From positions 916,501 through 980,500 of the forward strand of contig JAJHZJ010000414.1 of assembly GCA_023548195.1 (NCBI GenBank): DNA of 64,000 bases, given 5' to 3'. This document shows, piece after piece, positions 31,116 through 42,713 of this stretch. This DNA comes from Bettongia penicillata ogilbyi. Taxonomy: Eukaryota; Chordata; Mammalia; Diprotodontia; Potoroidae. How positions within the stretch are numbered: the first letter of the stretch is position 1; the number at the start of each line of letters is the position of its first letter. Below the pieces are notes generated by a model, which searched no databases, was not told the origin of the DNA, and was given only the letters and a program-made list of their open reading frames with translations. The translations under genes were made by a program, and so were the position numbers.

Positions 31116-33080
31116 ATGCCATGGTTAATTCTGGCGTTTCACAGTCTAAGACTTCTGATTTATGTCTAAGCTCATATTGAAGACTTGGCCCCGTTGCTTG
31201 ACTCTTTATGGAGACAGCTATTTCCCATCCTCTGTGTGAATGCCCTCCAGAGACCTAAAGACTGTAATCATTAAATCCACCCTCAGACTTCTATTCTCTC
31301 AGCTGAATAACCTCAGTCCCTTTGACTCTAACATTTCCAGAACAGAGTTTGTTTATACTCCTCTTACTGAGTGCTTCTGGTAGAGAAAGCAGTATATCAG
31401 GAGTTTAAAGCTACAGGTCTCAAAAAATGCAGAAAATGGACCCCCTCTCCTCTCCAGAACAACAATAGTCAGATTAATGTATACTGTGTTGTGATTCCTA
31501 CCCCCCTTTCCTTATTGGTCTCCTTGTAGTATAAACAACTGACGCTGTGATTTTTATGTGAGAAGATTGCACGGGGGGGGGCCTTTGCAAGGAGATGGCT
31601 GCTTATGCTTCCTAAAATTAGCATCGTGGGCGCACTTTTCCATCTGGTATTTCTCTCCTTAGAGAGCTTGTCCATCTCCAAAGAGGTGGGAGACATCCCC
31701 CAGAATAGCAAAACTCAGCCAAAGTCCCTCCTCCCACCAAAAGAGAAAGGCAGCCTCTACTGAAACTAGAGGAAATAAACCTACCCACTCAGGCCAGACC
31801 AGGAAAACAGCCTTGAAAACTTGCAAAGAGATTGGCCTTCAGTAGAGGTAGAAATCTGGGGGTGGTAGACTTAGATCCCACTTTATCCAGGTTTACAACA
31901 ACTGCCCCTCATTTCCTGTTCGTAATAACTGAGAAATATTCAAGTGAGTACACAGGCTGTAGGGGCCCAAGGAAATCTTACTCCCATTGTGCCAGCCAGG
32001 GGGCAGGATATCTTTAGGGCTAAAGTTTCAGAGGTTATTGACACAGAGGTACTGTATTCATAAAGGAGCTGGGCCAGATCATTTTGGCATTCTCTTTTAG
32101 CTCTGACATTTTTTGGTTCTATGGTATTTCCTCCTCCTCCAAACAATATAGTCTACCTTAAAAGAATATGTAGTATCCTTAGGAGTTTTGGAAGCGACAG
32201 ACCCCTAAGAGCAGATGGCAGATCCCTAAGTCCCAGTATTTTTGGTGTTTTTCTTACTACTGAGAGACATGCCTCCCCCAAGTTGAAGCAAGGAGTACAG
32301 CAGATGCAGACAGTCAAACAGGCAACCTTCACCAGAGGAGAGAGAAGCAGAAAGCATGCCTCCTTTCATAGGATCTGATAGCCGGATAAACATAGTACGC
32401 TCATCTGCTCAATTCTCCTTCTCTCTCGGTGGATAGTGGAACTTGGATGGGGGAAGAAGGACAGCGTTTAGAATGTCCCAGCTATCAAGATAGGGGTGGC
32501 AGTGAGAAAGAGAGAGTATTCTTAAAATATTCTCCTGGTTTTGATTCTACAAGACAGGGCAACATTGTGCAGTAGAAAATGTTAGCTGTTGCTGAGGACT
32601 CACTTTTTCTCTGTATCTGTCCTTCAGAAGGGATCCAAGGCCCATATGCTGCTCAGAACCTCCCTTGGCTGACCCCTGCCAAGACCTGCCCTTGACACCA
32701 TGCTCTGGAGACCTTTCCTGCTTATTCCTCTTCTATCAAAACTTACTTGTCTTGTATCCCATTCCCTCCTGCTCCTACTATCGCTAATTTGATAAACACG
32801 TACGTGTTAAGGCATTAGTGGCTGATAATACCTTCTCGTGTTACCCTTTAGGAGGTATTTGACTTTTAACCAGAGATCTCCCAGAATACACTGGCTCAAC
32901 CCAGAAGCTTAGCTCTAACTGGACAAATAAGGAAGGCTTTTTACTCAGCACCAATGAATGACTAGATACTTCCCACTTATCCTTTGTTTGCCTCAATTTC
33001 TTAAACTATGTCCAGCACTTCCTGGAGTTGTTGGAAGGATCAGTGAGATATTTATGAAATGTTTAGCACAGAGAGGCCTT
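31116..33080. other. Long unassigned, possibly host-unique stretch
   Basis: Apart from a doubtful CR1-like piece near 31200-31320, no repeat was recognised. Short frames at 31832-32017 and 32121-32378 lack domains. CCCAGAATAGC and similar motifs give no function. Candidate for comparison with other mammals. Confidence 0.4.
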
Positions 33081-33200
33081 CCTTCCCTCTTTCCCTCCCT
33101 CCCTCCCTCCTTCCTTCCTTCCTTCCTTCTTTCTTTCCCTCTTTCCCTCCCTTCCTCCCTTCCTCCCTTCCTCTCTTCCTTCTTTCCTTTTCTCCCCCTC
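33081..33200 (+). repeat. CCTT/TTTC polypyrimidine tract
   Basis: About 120 bp almost purely C and T in CCTT, CCCT and CTTT units. The overlapping frames on both strands come from the repeat. Confidence 0.95.
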
Positions 33201-33319
33201 ATTTACTTTTAAATGACCGGAAAAAAAACTGTATTTTAATATATGCAGTGTTTCCTTATGGATACTAGGACTTCTTTAGCACTTATAATTGCCTACTTTT
33301 TATTAACTATTTATTAACA

Positions 33320-33690
33320 TGTGATGTTAGAGCTGAAAGGGATTTTAACAGGCCATTTAGTTCATTGTTCTCATTTTACAGATAAGGAAACTGAGTCCCA
33401 GAGAGGTTAAGTAACTTAATTTAGGCCATGCAGCTAGTTTAGTGTTGAAGCTAGGACTCCAACCTAGGTCTTTTGAGTCCCAATGTTGTGGTCTTCCATA
33501 ACATCTTTTTTTACACATGTCCACTGTCTCCCCTGGCTTCCCGCATTCATTCAACAAACATTAATTTAAAGTGTCTTAGTCAGTGACACATGGGGCTAGA
33601 TACTGAGGCTATAAAAACAAAAATAAAGGTAGAATCTGCTTTTAAGGAGTTTATATTTTATTAGGGAAAACAACAGGTACACATTTAAGA
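33320..33690 (-). mobile_element. MIR-class SINE followed by L2 3' end
   Basis: MIR part: AGAGCTGAAAGGGATTTTAAC, CCCAGAGAGGTTAAGTAAC, AGGACTCCAACCTAGGTC. L2 part from about 33545: TCATTCAACAAACATTAATT, TAAGGAGTTTATATTTTATT. Confidence 0.7.
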
Positions 33691-33729
33691 ACCTGAAAAA
33701 TAAACATATAGACCTGCATTTAATATGAA

Positions 33730-34105
<376 letters not shown>

Positions 34106-34129
34106 TATATATTTATAATAATGTAGTCA

Positions 34130-34290
34130 TCATAATATGAGATATTATAATACATATGTGTATGTATTTATAATTATGATAATACATGTGTACACACATG
34201 TATTTGTGCACATGTATATACACATACATTATGCATACATGTATACATATATGTATGTATATATGTGAGATATATGTACATATACATGTA
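34130..34290. repeat. AT-rich ATGT/TACA repeat cluster
   Basis: Alternating TATG, TACA and ATGT units with many small palindromes (ACATGTGTACACACATGT). Confidence 0.85.
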
Positions 34291-34537
34291 TATGGTTTGG
34301 TCCTTTTAGTTACGAACTTTTCATGACCCCATTTGGGATTTTCTTGGCAAAGAGACTGGAAGGGTTTGCCATTTCCTTCTCGAGCTCATTTTGTAGGTGA
34401 GGAAACTGAGGCAAACAGGGTTAAGTGAGTTGTCCAGGGTCACATAACTAGTAAGTATCCGAGGCTGGATTTGAATTCAGATCTTCCTGACTCCAGGGCC
34501 AGCACTCTTTCTACTGTGCCACCTAACTGCCCATATA
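34288..34537 (-). mobile_element. MAR1-like CORE-SINE
   Basis: GTTTGGTCCTTTTAGTTACG tail, GGGATTTTCTTGGCAAAGAG, CCAGGGTCACATAACTAG, CACCTAACTGCCC head. Bordered on the right by a CA tract. Confidence 0.92.
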
Positions 34538-34539
34538 GA

Positions 34540-34575
34540 TAGACACACACATTCACACACACACACACACACACA
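34540..34575 (+). repeat. CA microsatellite
   Basis: GACACACACATTCACACAC continuing in ACAC units to about 34574. Confidence 0.9.
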
Positions 34576-34729
34576 ATAATAGTTCTTAATTGACACCAGC
34601 CTTTGTATATGTATGTATACACTTATGAGTGTTATATATGTATGATATATGATTATATAACCTGTGATAAGTAGATAGAGGGAGCTCTAAATTAGGAACT
34701 TCCTTTTTCAGTTCAGAGTGATACCTTCT

Positions 34730-34870
34730 TTGCAACTTAGATTCTCAGAGTTTCTTGGGGGAACTGAGAGGTTGACTTGCCCAGGGTCACACAGCTAGCA
34801 CATATCAGAGGTGGGATTTGAACCCAAGTAATATGTAAGCACTGCCACATTGCCTCTGTTACACAAAATA
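34730..34870 (-). mobile_element. MIR-class SINE fragment
   Basis: TTGACTTGCCCAGGGTCACACAGCTAGC (34762-34790) and GTGGGATTTGAACCCAAG. Confidence 0.75.
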
Positions 34871-34889
34871 TATGTAAAATATATTCTAA

Positions 34890-36480
34890 TGGATCTGTGC
34901 TCTCATCAATTTTGGGAGCTCTCTCCATGCAATCCATCTATGCTGGACCATACTGTGCATCTCTTGTCCATAGGGTCCCATGCTGTCACAGAAGATCCAC
35001 CTAAGGTGCTGGAGGTCATTCTTTGAGGGTATCAATAAAGCACTCTGACTGTCCAACTGTTATCTCTTATCCTCACTTTGTGACCACCCATCTTTTCTTT
35101 GGGTTATTCATTTCTTTGATGACTTTTTTTTGAGAGGGGAAGGCAAGGTAGTTGGGGTTAGGTGATTTACCCAAGGTCACACAGCTAGTGTCAAGTGTCT
35201 GAGGCCAGAATTGAACTCAGGGCCAGTGCTCTGTTCACTGCACCACTTAAGCTACCTCTCTTTGATGACTTTTAAAAAAAAAATATATGTTGTTTGAAAT
35301 TCCTCATTGCATATATGTTATAGTCTATTCATACCCACCATGTATTTCTCCATTGTCTTTTGTGTGATGTTCATTCTTAACTCTTAGGAGACTTTTGCTG
35401 TCCATGTCCATGTATTAACACTGTGGAATATTGGTATTAAAAAGTTAGGTCATCATTTTCATGGGAAATTGGGGGTCATTCAAGAAAATTTCAAGTGTTT
35501 TAAGGAATTCCAGCTTTCTCTCCTAGTCAACTCTGGGCCCAACTCATTGTTCATCTGTACAGTCTGTCCTAGATATATACTGATGGACAAGCTTTACAAA
35601 TTTTCCATTTAACTGCATGCCATAATGTGGACATTAGACATTCTTTATCTTTTTGGACTTTCCTCCGTGGATGTTCAAGTCAGCTCTTTGAGTATTTACA
35701 AATCTTTTCCAAGAGGCTCTACAATATTTCTGAGTTGGAGTCAACTCACTCCCTATAGGAAATTTCTCTTCAACTTGGACTCAACTTGGATCGTTTTCAT
35801 CATAGTAGCAAATGTCATCGACAAGTATACATCTCCCTGTTTTATCCCTTGTCTGATATTCATAATCAGAGGACTGTTGAACTGGATTATTTCTGATATT
35901 ACATCTTTGAAGGAATATTGAATGATTTTGATGTATGGATAGGGGACTCTTCATTGAAAAAGAACTATTAAAGTGACGATTTCATTCTGCCAAATCAAAC
36001 ACTCTTGCAAAACAGCAATCACGACGTGCCCTTGTATTCGCCATGTCTTTCTGTCTGTTGTGAAATGATAAAGATGTGGTCCATTCTGAATATCACATGG
36101 AAAAGCTTGGTTTTTTTCCCCATGAATGCCCTTATTAAGAATGCCCTCAATTCATGTACATTTCACTCACATAAAGATTTTGTATAGGTGAGAAAGTAGG
36201 CATATAGGTAGGTAGTTGTTTTTCAGTTTCGTTTTTTGGGTACAACCAAGGCCCAGGTTGTTGTGTTATTTTTGTAGGTTTTTCTGTGCTTTTGGTATTG
36301 CCTCCAGATGTTTTGAATTTTGACCTGTCACCACTCTCATAATCACTACTCCAACATGATTCTCCTTTACACATAGATGGTTCAGTCAGCCTGCTTTTCT
36401 CATCTTTGTTCTCCTTAGTTCCATTTATACGAAATGGTCCTCGATGGCTAAAACAATTTGTGGCAGTGGTCTTTGTAAAT
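34890..36480 (-). pseudogene. RTE-clade LINE, decayed reverse transcriptase
   Basis: Three-frame reading of the minus strand recovers RTE/BovB-type motifs in the right order: RMDHIFIISQ near 36080-36050, YIKII, then RQGIKQGD near 35850-35825, IYLGQTVQMNN near 35580-35550 with GPELTRR after it, and a C-terminal region with RDNSWTVRV near 35070. RTE elements encode an endonuclease-RT protein for target-primed retrotransposition. This copy has many frameshifts and stops and lacks the YXDD catalytic block, so it is inactive. A SINE with a 15-bp duplication interrupts it at 35128-35258. The right boundary is uncertain; the endonuclease domain is not visible. Confidence 0.8.
35113..35273 (-). mobile_element. 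WSINE1-like SINE with 15-bp target duplication
   Basis: TCTTTGATGACTTTT occurs at 35113-35127 and 35259-35273. Between them: GTTAGGTGATTTACCCAAGG, ACACAGCTAGTGTCAAGTG, AATTGAACTCAGGGCC and CACCACTTAAGCTACC. The T-run after the left duplication marks minus orientation. Confidence 0.9.
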
Positions 36481-36954
36481 CTTTTCCATTTTTCTTTTAT
36501 TTATGGTCCTTTTTAAAATTTCCATTTTCTTAAAATACAAATAGAAGACTATTACAAATAATATGGCTATACTTAGCTAGATCTCTTGGCAAGCTATCCC
36601 TAAACTGTTTTCAACTCTTTACTTCCTTCTGCTTATTGAAATAATACTGCTCATAATTGTCCATCATCTTTCTAAGATTTTTATAAATGAGATTAAATTC
36701 TAATCTGGGCGTTATGTTGGGCTATCCTCTCTTTGCTTGTTGACTAAAGTTAAATGTTAGCTGATATACCTAATATAGCTGATAAATGTTTTCTGAGCTT
36801 TTTTTGTCTTCTTGGGGCAACACATTTATACAGCATTTTTGTAACCATTATTACTTCTGATATCCATTTCCTCTTTTTAATTTGTTTAAATAGTTCAGAA
36901 TTAAAAATATGCTTACTAATTGAAATAACTTAATCCTGACTACAAAATATATGC
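36481..36954. other. AT-rich stretch of unknown origin
   Basis: Directly upstream (in element sense) of the RTE RT region, so it may be decayed RTE. No motif could be read. Confidence 0.35.
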
Positions 36955-37084
36955 AAAGAAAATGCAAGATAATTTAGCAGGGAGATGGCACATAAAACTG
37001 GTATCAGAAAAGACCTTATATAGAAGGTGGGCTTGAGCTGGACTTTAAAAGAAGGTAGGGATTTGAAGCAGCTGAGGTCATAGT

Positions 37085-37132
<48 letters not shown>

Positions 37133-37385
37133 TCCCTGCGTGGAGGAGAGACAGCCTGTGTAGACAGGAAGACAGGAGATGGAATACTAAGTGTGAGAAA
37201 TAGGAAGAAGTCCAGTTTGGCTGAACCAAGGAGTATGTGAAGAAGGGGAATAACGTGTAATAAGACTAGAAAGGTTGCTTGCAGCCAAGTTGTAAAAGGC
37301 TTTAAATGGCAAATAGAAGAATTTGTATTTGATTCCAGAAGATACAAGAAGGTTCTGGAGCATTTTGAGCCAGGGAATGATAAGG
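36955..37385 (-). mobile_element. L2 LINE, antisense, with GA microsatellite
   Basis: ATAGAAGGTGGGCTTGAGC, GGACTTTAAAAGAAGGTAGG, CATTCCCTGCGTGGAGGAG, GAATAACGTGTAATAAGAC, TAAAAGGCTTTAAATGGC. A GA run replaces part of it at 37089-37127. Confidence 0.8.
37089..37127 (+). repeat. GA microsatellite
   Basis: About 19 GA units in an L2 copy. Confidence 0.95.
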
Positions 37386-37889
37386 TTGTGGTCAAGTGTA
37401 TCTCTTTTTGCTTCCACGTACGCTTTCTCCTTTTTTGGGGTGACCCAGTTTGCTCTCAATATGTCTCTCTTGCCCTTGGCTGGATGCTAGGCCACCGCCC
37501 AGTTTCTCCTCTCTGGAGACATGGCAGGTGCAGGGGGGTGCGGTGTGGAAGGTGGGGAAGGATATGGGAGGAGCCAGTTAGGATAATATTCCCTCTTTCT
37601 CCACTTCTCTGGTGTAAGTGCAAGAGCCTTCCTCCTCAAAGTGCTCTGGAGATTGGAGTTCTCTACCACTTGACTGAACCCCTCTGGACAGGGGAACTGT
37701 CAAAATTCCTCTGCTATTTAAAGCTCCTAGAGGGTGGTCAGATTCTTCTGTTAGTCTGTCACTTTCGTCTCTTTTTGTGTCAGTCAAAAAAGGTTGCACT
37801 CTATGAGAGATGACAGAGTTTGTGCCATCTTATTTGATTGATTCATAGAATTAATGATTTGGTGGAAAAGGGTCTTCATCAAGGGGAAT
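37386..37889. other. Unassigned stretch with overlapping open frames
   Basis: A 141-codon plus-strand frame (37388-37813) overlaps minus-strand frames at 37487-37669 and 37578-37799. No domain, signal peptide or conserved motif is evident, and its start lies inside the L2 fragment. Not called as a gene. Confidence 0.35.
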
Positions 37890-38042
37890 CTTCCTCAATC
37901 TCTAAGCAGTCCTTACATGCCTTCTATGAGCCCGATACTATGCTAGGGACTGGGGAAACAAAGCAAAAGTGAAACTATCTCTGCCCATAAGGAGTTTACA
38001 TTCTAACAGGGGAGACTGCATGAACATACCCAGTGTAGGTAA

Positions 38043-38283
38043 TATGCAGCCAGGTGGTAGAGCTTACAGAGTGTTGGGCCTGCAGTCAGAGGACTCAGCT
38101 TCCTGAGTTCAAATCTGGTCTCAAACACTTCCTAATTATGTGACCCTGGACAAGTCATTTAACCCCATTTGCTCTGTTTCCTTGTCTGTAAAAGGAGCTA
38201 GAAAAGAAAAATAACAAATCATTTCATTACTTTGCCAAGAAAACCCAAAATGAGGTCATAGAGAGTCAGTCAGGACTGAAAAA
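38043..38283 (+). mobile_element. MAR1-like CORE-SINE inside L2
   Basis: AGCCAGGTGGTAGAGCTTAC head, GACCCTGGACAAGTCATTTAAC, TTTGCCAAGAAAACCC, AGAGAGTCAGTCAGGACTG tail. ATATGCA flanks both sides (ATATGCAGCC left, ATATGCAAAAC right), a likely short target duplication. Confidence 0.9.
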
Positions 38284-38831
38284 CAACATATGCAAAACAG
38301 ATACCTTGGAGGGGTGGGGAAGGTAGTGGTTGCTAGGGGCACCAAGAGAAGCTTCATGCAGAATGCTGAGCTTAAGCCAAGCCTCGACTCTACAGAAGAT
38401 TTCAAGATAGAAAGGTGAGGTAGGAGAGCATTCAAGGCACGGAGAACAGTTGGTGCAAAAATACTGAGGTGGGAGATGATATGTCATGTACGAGGAGCAG
38501 GCAAGAAAACCAGTTTGGATAGAACATAGAGATTGTGGGAGGGAATAATGTCTAATAAAATCCAAAAGAGAAGATAGAGACTGCTTTTGAAGAGCTGGGG
38601 TTTACTGAGTAGAGGGCATGGCAACGTTACATGATAAGACCTGCACTTTGGGCAAATCATTTTGACTATGGGAGAGGAATTGAAATGGGCAGAGGTTTGA
38701 ATCAGGAAACCAATTAGAAGACTGTTGTAACAGTCCAGGTAAGACGTGTTGAGGGCCTGAACTTGAGTGATGACTTTATGGGAAGAGAGAAAGGAATGAA
38801 TTTGAGAGATGTTGTAGAGGTTGAAACACAA

Positions 38832-39092
38832 AAGGGGAAGCCAGGTGGCATAGTCAAGCACTGGGCTTGCAATCAGGACGACTCATCTTTATGAGTTCAA
38901 ATTTGGCCTCAGACATTTAGTAGCTGGGTGATCCTGGGCAAGTCATGTAACCCTGTAGACCTCAGTTTCCTCATCTGTAAAATGAAATAGAGAAGGAAGT
39001 GGCAAACCACTCCAAGATCTTTGCCAAGAAAGTCCTAAAGTAGTATCACAAAGGTAGGACATGACAGAAATGACAGAGCAACAACAGTAGCA
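38832..39092 (+). mobile_element. MAR1-like CORE-SINE inside L2
   Basis: GGGGAAGCCAGGTGGCATAG head, CTGGGCAAGTCATGTAACCC, CCACTCCAAGATCTTTGCC, AGCAACAACAGTAGCACAAG end. Confidence 0.9.
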
Positions 39093-39870
39093 CAAGATCT
39101 GGCATATGATTTGGTAAGTTTGAGGTGTGCAAGTAAACTATAAAGGAGGACATTGAAGTTGTGATACACTTGACAGAAATAGGGAAGATCTGAAAAGTGG
39201 AGGGCTTGGAGGGAATGGGTTTTATAGAGACATGGAGATTTAAAATGTCCAAGGGACATCTAGTTTGAAATGTCCAATAGTCAGTTGGCCCTGTGGGACT
39301 TGCAGTCAGTAGGGCAGAATATATAAATATATCAGTCTGAGCATCATTACTATAAAGATGGTAATAAAGTAAAATCCATGGAATTTTTGATAATTTCACC
39401 AAGTGAGAAAGGACAGAGAAAAAAAATAGAAGAGGGTGCACAACAGAGACTTTGGATCCACCCACACTTAGGGAATGTGAGCTGGATGATGAGGCAGCAA
39501 AAGAGACTGAGGAGGGAGTGGTTAGATAAGATGGAGGAGAGCCAAGAGATCAGTGTCATTCAAATCCAGAGATAAGAGAACATCCAAGAGCAGAGAGTGG
39601 TCCATAGTGCCAAATACTACAGAGAAGTCAAAAAGAATGAGAAGTAAGGTGGGAAATGGCCTTTAGATTTAAGATCCTTGATAACTGGAGACAACCATTT
39701 TCATTGAGTGATAAGGTCAGAAGCCAGATTGTGTAGTGTTGAGAAGAAAAAATGGGGAAGAGAGAAGGCAGCCTTCTCAAGGAGTTTGGCTGAGAATGGG
39801 AAGAGAAATATAAGATGATAGCTTGCAGAGATGGTGGTGTCTCTTGAGAGGTTTTCAGAATTGAGGAGTC

Positions 39871-40244
39871 CAGTGAGCTGGGAGCTTAGAACAGAAATCT
39901 ACAACTCAGACTCAAGACCATTATCTGACATTGATGAGTGTGCTCTAATGGGAGAGACTTGGCTTTTTATGAGAAATACAAGCATGCACACATATAATAG
40001 TGGGGATCCTTTCCTCCTATCCGTTCATGTGAGTCAGTTTTGTTATCAAAGAACCAGTCTGTTCAGGTTTGGTTCCTGGGAGTAGTATCCCAGCTCTGTG
40101 TTTCCTAGGAAAACAGAGAGCAATAAATACTCTTTTTGCATTTGTAACTCTGAGTTAGTGAATTAGATTCATGTCCCATCTCTGACATACACTAGCAATG
40201 TGATCCTGGACAAGTCATGTTAAGTATTCAGTGTTGTAGGCAAT
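39871..40244. other. Unassigned stretch
   Basis: CTAGCAATGTGATCCTGGACAAGTC near 40191-40216 is a SINE core remnant. No other content recognised; the 84-codon frame at 39831-40085 lacks any domain. Confidence 0.35.
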
Positions 40245-40890
40245 TCTTTTTTTTTTTTTTAATGTTCATGTTCTTTTTAAAAGATTATTTACTTATTTTT
40301 AGTTTTCAACATTCACTTCCATATGATTTTGAGTTTTAAATTTTCTCCCCCTCCATTTCCTTCCCTCTCCCCAAGATGGCAGGCAATCTGATGTAGGTTC
40401 TACTTATACATTCATATTAAACATCTTTTCACATTAGCTATGATGTAAAGAAGAATTAGAACTAATGAGAAGAATTTCAAGAAAGAAGAAACAAAACAAA
40501 ACAGCCAAAGAAAAAGAAAGCAAATAGTCTGCTTCGATCTGCATTCAGACTCTGTAGTTCTTTCTCTGGATGTGGATGGAATTTTCCATCTGAGTCTTTT
40601 GAAGTTGTCTTAGATTCTTGCATCACTAGGAAGAGCTAAGTCTATCATGGAGCAATGTGGCTGTTACTGTGTACAACGTTCTCTTGGTTCTGCTCATTTC
40701 ACTCAGCATCAGTCCAAATAAGTCTTTCCAGGTTTTCCTGAAGTTTACTTGTTTCATCATTTCTTATGGCACAATCATATTTCATTACATTCATATACCA
40801 CAACTTGTTCAGTCATTCCCAGTTGATGGATATCCTCTCAATCTCCAGTTCTTTGGCACCACAAAAAGAACTGCTAAATATGTCCTAGGC
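40245..40890 (-). mobile_element. L1 3' UTR and ORF2 C-terminus
   Basis: T-run at 40249-40260 (reverse poly-A), GATTTTGAGTTTTAAATTTTC, C-rich tract, GGCAGGCAATCTGATGTAGG, CTTGGTTCTGCTCATTTCAC, TTCAGTCATTCCCAGTTGATGG. 5'-truncated near 40885. Confidence 0.88.
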
Positions 40891-40909
40891 AATACTTGAA
40901 GAGTATAAA

Positions 40910-41000
40910 TTGTAGAGGAGGTGCCAATCTGGATTGGAAGAGAGTGCTTTATCACCAGGGAGTTGCCTATACCAGTGATATCAGAAGTCCAGGTCCTATC
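40910..41000 (+). mobile_element. Tail of GAAATCACAGGTC-class SINE
   Basis: TATAAATTGTAGAGGAGGTGCC, AGAGAGTGCTTTATCACCAGG, TTGCCTATACCAGTGATATC, AGTCCAGGTCC. Confidence 0.55.
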
Positions 41001-41124
41001 CCTACCTCTGAAGGGAGACAGAAGGAAATAGGAAATTTACTTAATTTGGTCACATTAGGAGAAGTGAAATGAGAATTGATGGATGAGAATTGGCCTTAGA
41101 GTAAACGTAGCATAATGGCAATGT

Positions 41125-41935
41125 AGGGTCAGGTCAACAAGCATTTATTAAGTGGCTACTACATGTCAGGCTCTGTGATAAGTGCTAGGGATACAAAGAA
41201 AGGTAAAAAACAGTCCCTCCCTTCAAGGAACTCACCATCCAATGCAGGGTAGACAATAGGCAAACAAAACAACGTTGTGCAAATAAGCTATGTAAAAGAT
41301 AAATTGGAGCTAATTTCAAGAGGGATGTGTGTGTTCATCCTTCGTTTTTGAAGACCATGCCATTGGAGAAATGATGACATGACTTGCACTTGACTTTGTT
41401 CTGAGTGAGGGCTGTGCTGGTCACCAGCCTCACTTCTTCTCCAGAGCCACCTGAATCCAGTGACCAGGTATTCATCAGAATAACTGTAAATGACCCAGGA
41501 AGTGACTTGCCCAAGGTCACACAGCTAGGGAGTGTCAAGTGTCTGAGGTGAGATTTGAACTCAGGTCCTCCTGACTCCTGCACTGGTGCTCTATCCACCA
41601 CACCACCTAGCTGCCCCTAATTTCAGTAGGGAAAGCACTATGATTAAGAGGGATCATTTAAAGCTTTTTGCAAAAGGTAAGAGAATTAAAGGAAACCAAT
41701 GAATCCAGGAGGTGGAGGAGAATTCCAGGCATGGAGAGCAGTCAGTGAATTATATCTGGAGTAAGGGGATGTAGTGTCTTGTGGAGGCCGGTGTTAATGG
41801 ATCATAGAGTACATGGAGGACAGTAAGGTATAAGAAGACTGGAAAGGTAGGGAAAGATCTATAAGAAGGGCTTTAGAAGATAAATAGGATTATACATTTG
41901 ATCCCAAGGTAATCTCTTACCTTGAAGAGCCCTTG
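41125..41935 (-). mobile_element. L2 LINE, antisense, split by a SINE
   Basis: CAACAAGCATTTATTAAGTGGC, TAAGTGCTAGGGATACAAAG, TTCAAGGAACTCACCATCC, then after the SINE GATTAAGAGGGATCATTTAAAGC, GGCATGGAGAGCAGTCAGTG, AAGACTGGAAAGGTAGGG. Confidence 0.85.
41310..41632 (-). mobile_element. Complete SINE with RTE-like tail and target duplication
   Basis: Flanks CTAATTTCAAGAGGGA (41310-41325) and CTAATTTCAGTAGGGA (41617-41632) match at 14 of 16 bases. In between, reading antisense: tail GTTCATCCTTCGTTTTTG, GCCTCACTTCTTCTCCAG, then the CORE head ACTTGCCCAAGGTCACACAG to CACCTAGCTGCCCC. The head is CORE-SINE, the tail half equals 6655-6828. Confidence 0.92.
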
Positions 41936-42110
41936 GAGTTAATTGTAATGGATTTGAAATCAGAAGAACTGAATTTAATTTCTGGTGCTGTTACCTGCTC
42001 TACTGTGATCTGGAACAAGTGACTTTGCCATCTGTGAAATGAAGTTGAACCAAATGAACCTTGGGGTCCATTCCATTTCCCAGTCTTATGATTCTGGGTT
42101 GATTTCCCTC
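41936..42110 (+). mobile_element. MIR-class SINE
   Basis: GATTTGAAATCAGAAGAACTG, TGATCTGGAACAAGTGACTT, CATCTGTGAAATGAAGTTG, GGTCCATTCCATTTCCC. Confidence 0.7.
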
Positions 42111-42308
42111 TTCTCCAACAGCACAGCTCTTAGGTCACTTCTTATCTCTATGGCATTGACAGAAAAATTAAGTAGCTTCACACACTCCCTAGCTACGTCC
42201 TTTTGCTTCTATCTAGGTAAGGTTAAATTTGAGCCACTACATTTCTACATTTAAGCTTTAATATGGGCCCTCCAGACCCTTTCGGAGTCTCTCTCTCCCT
42301 CCCATATA

Positions 42309-42316
42309 CATGTGTG

Positions 42317-42353
<37 letters not shown>

Positions 42354-42405
42354 GTATATATATACATATATACATATACACACACATATATACATACATA
42401 TGTAC
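42309..42405 (+). repeat. TATA/TACA/CACA microsatellite
   Basis: GTGTGTATGTG then TATA runs, TACA and CACA units to about 42405. Confidence 0.9.
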
Positions 42406-42678
42406 ATTTAAATTTTTATTTATTTTGAACTTAAATATAAAAAGAAAAAAACACATTTTCATGGGCACAGAACAACATAAGAGGATTACAACCATAAGTT
42501 TAAATGTCCATTTCTCACTGATTACTTTTTTTAAACTATGTAATTAATACTACACATCATTTTCAAAGCTATCTTGCTTTTCTGTGGTTCCTTCTAATTA
42601 TTCTTTTGTTTTCTGCTGTGTACTTGTTATTTTTTCTTCCTCCTTCCCTACCCTAGAGAAGGCTACCATAAGACACAA

Positions 42679-42713
<35 letters not shown>

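Larger units (their letters stand above)
37890..39870 (-). mobile_element. Long L2 LINE copy, antisense, twice interrupted
   Basis: L2 order is kept across three blocks: 37890-38042 (3' end; GGAGTTTACATTCTAACAGG), 38285-38830 (AGAGCATTCAAGGCACGG, TTGGGCAAATCATTTTGACTATG, CAGTCCAGGTAAGACGTG) and 39093-39870 (AAAATGTCCAAGGGACATC, TCCATGGAATTTTTGATAATTTC, GGTCAGAAGCCAGATTGTG). About 1.5 kb of L2. The minus-strand open frames (longest 139 codons, 39046-39465) are decayed ORF2, without an intact RT core. Confidence 0.85.
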
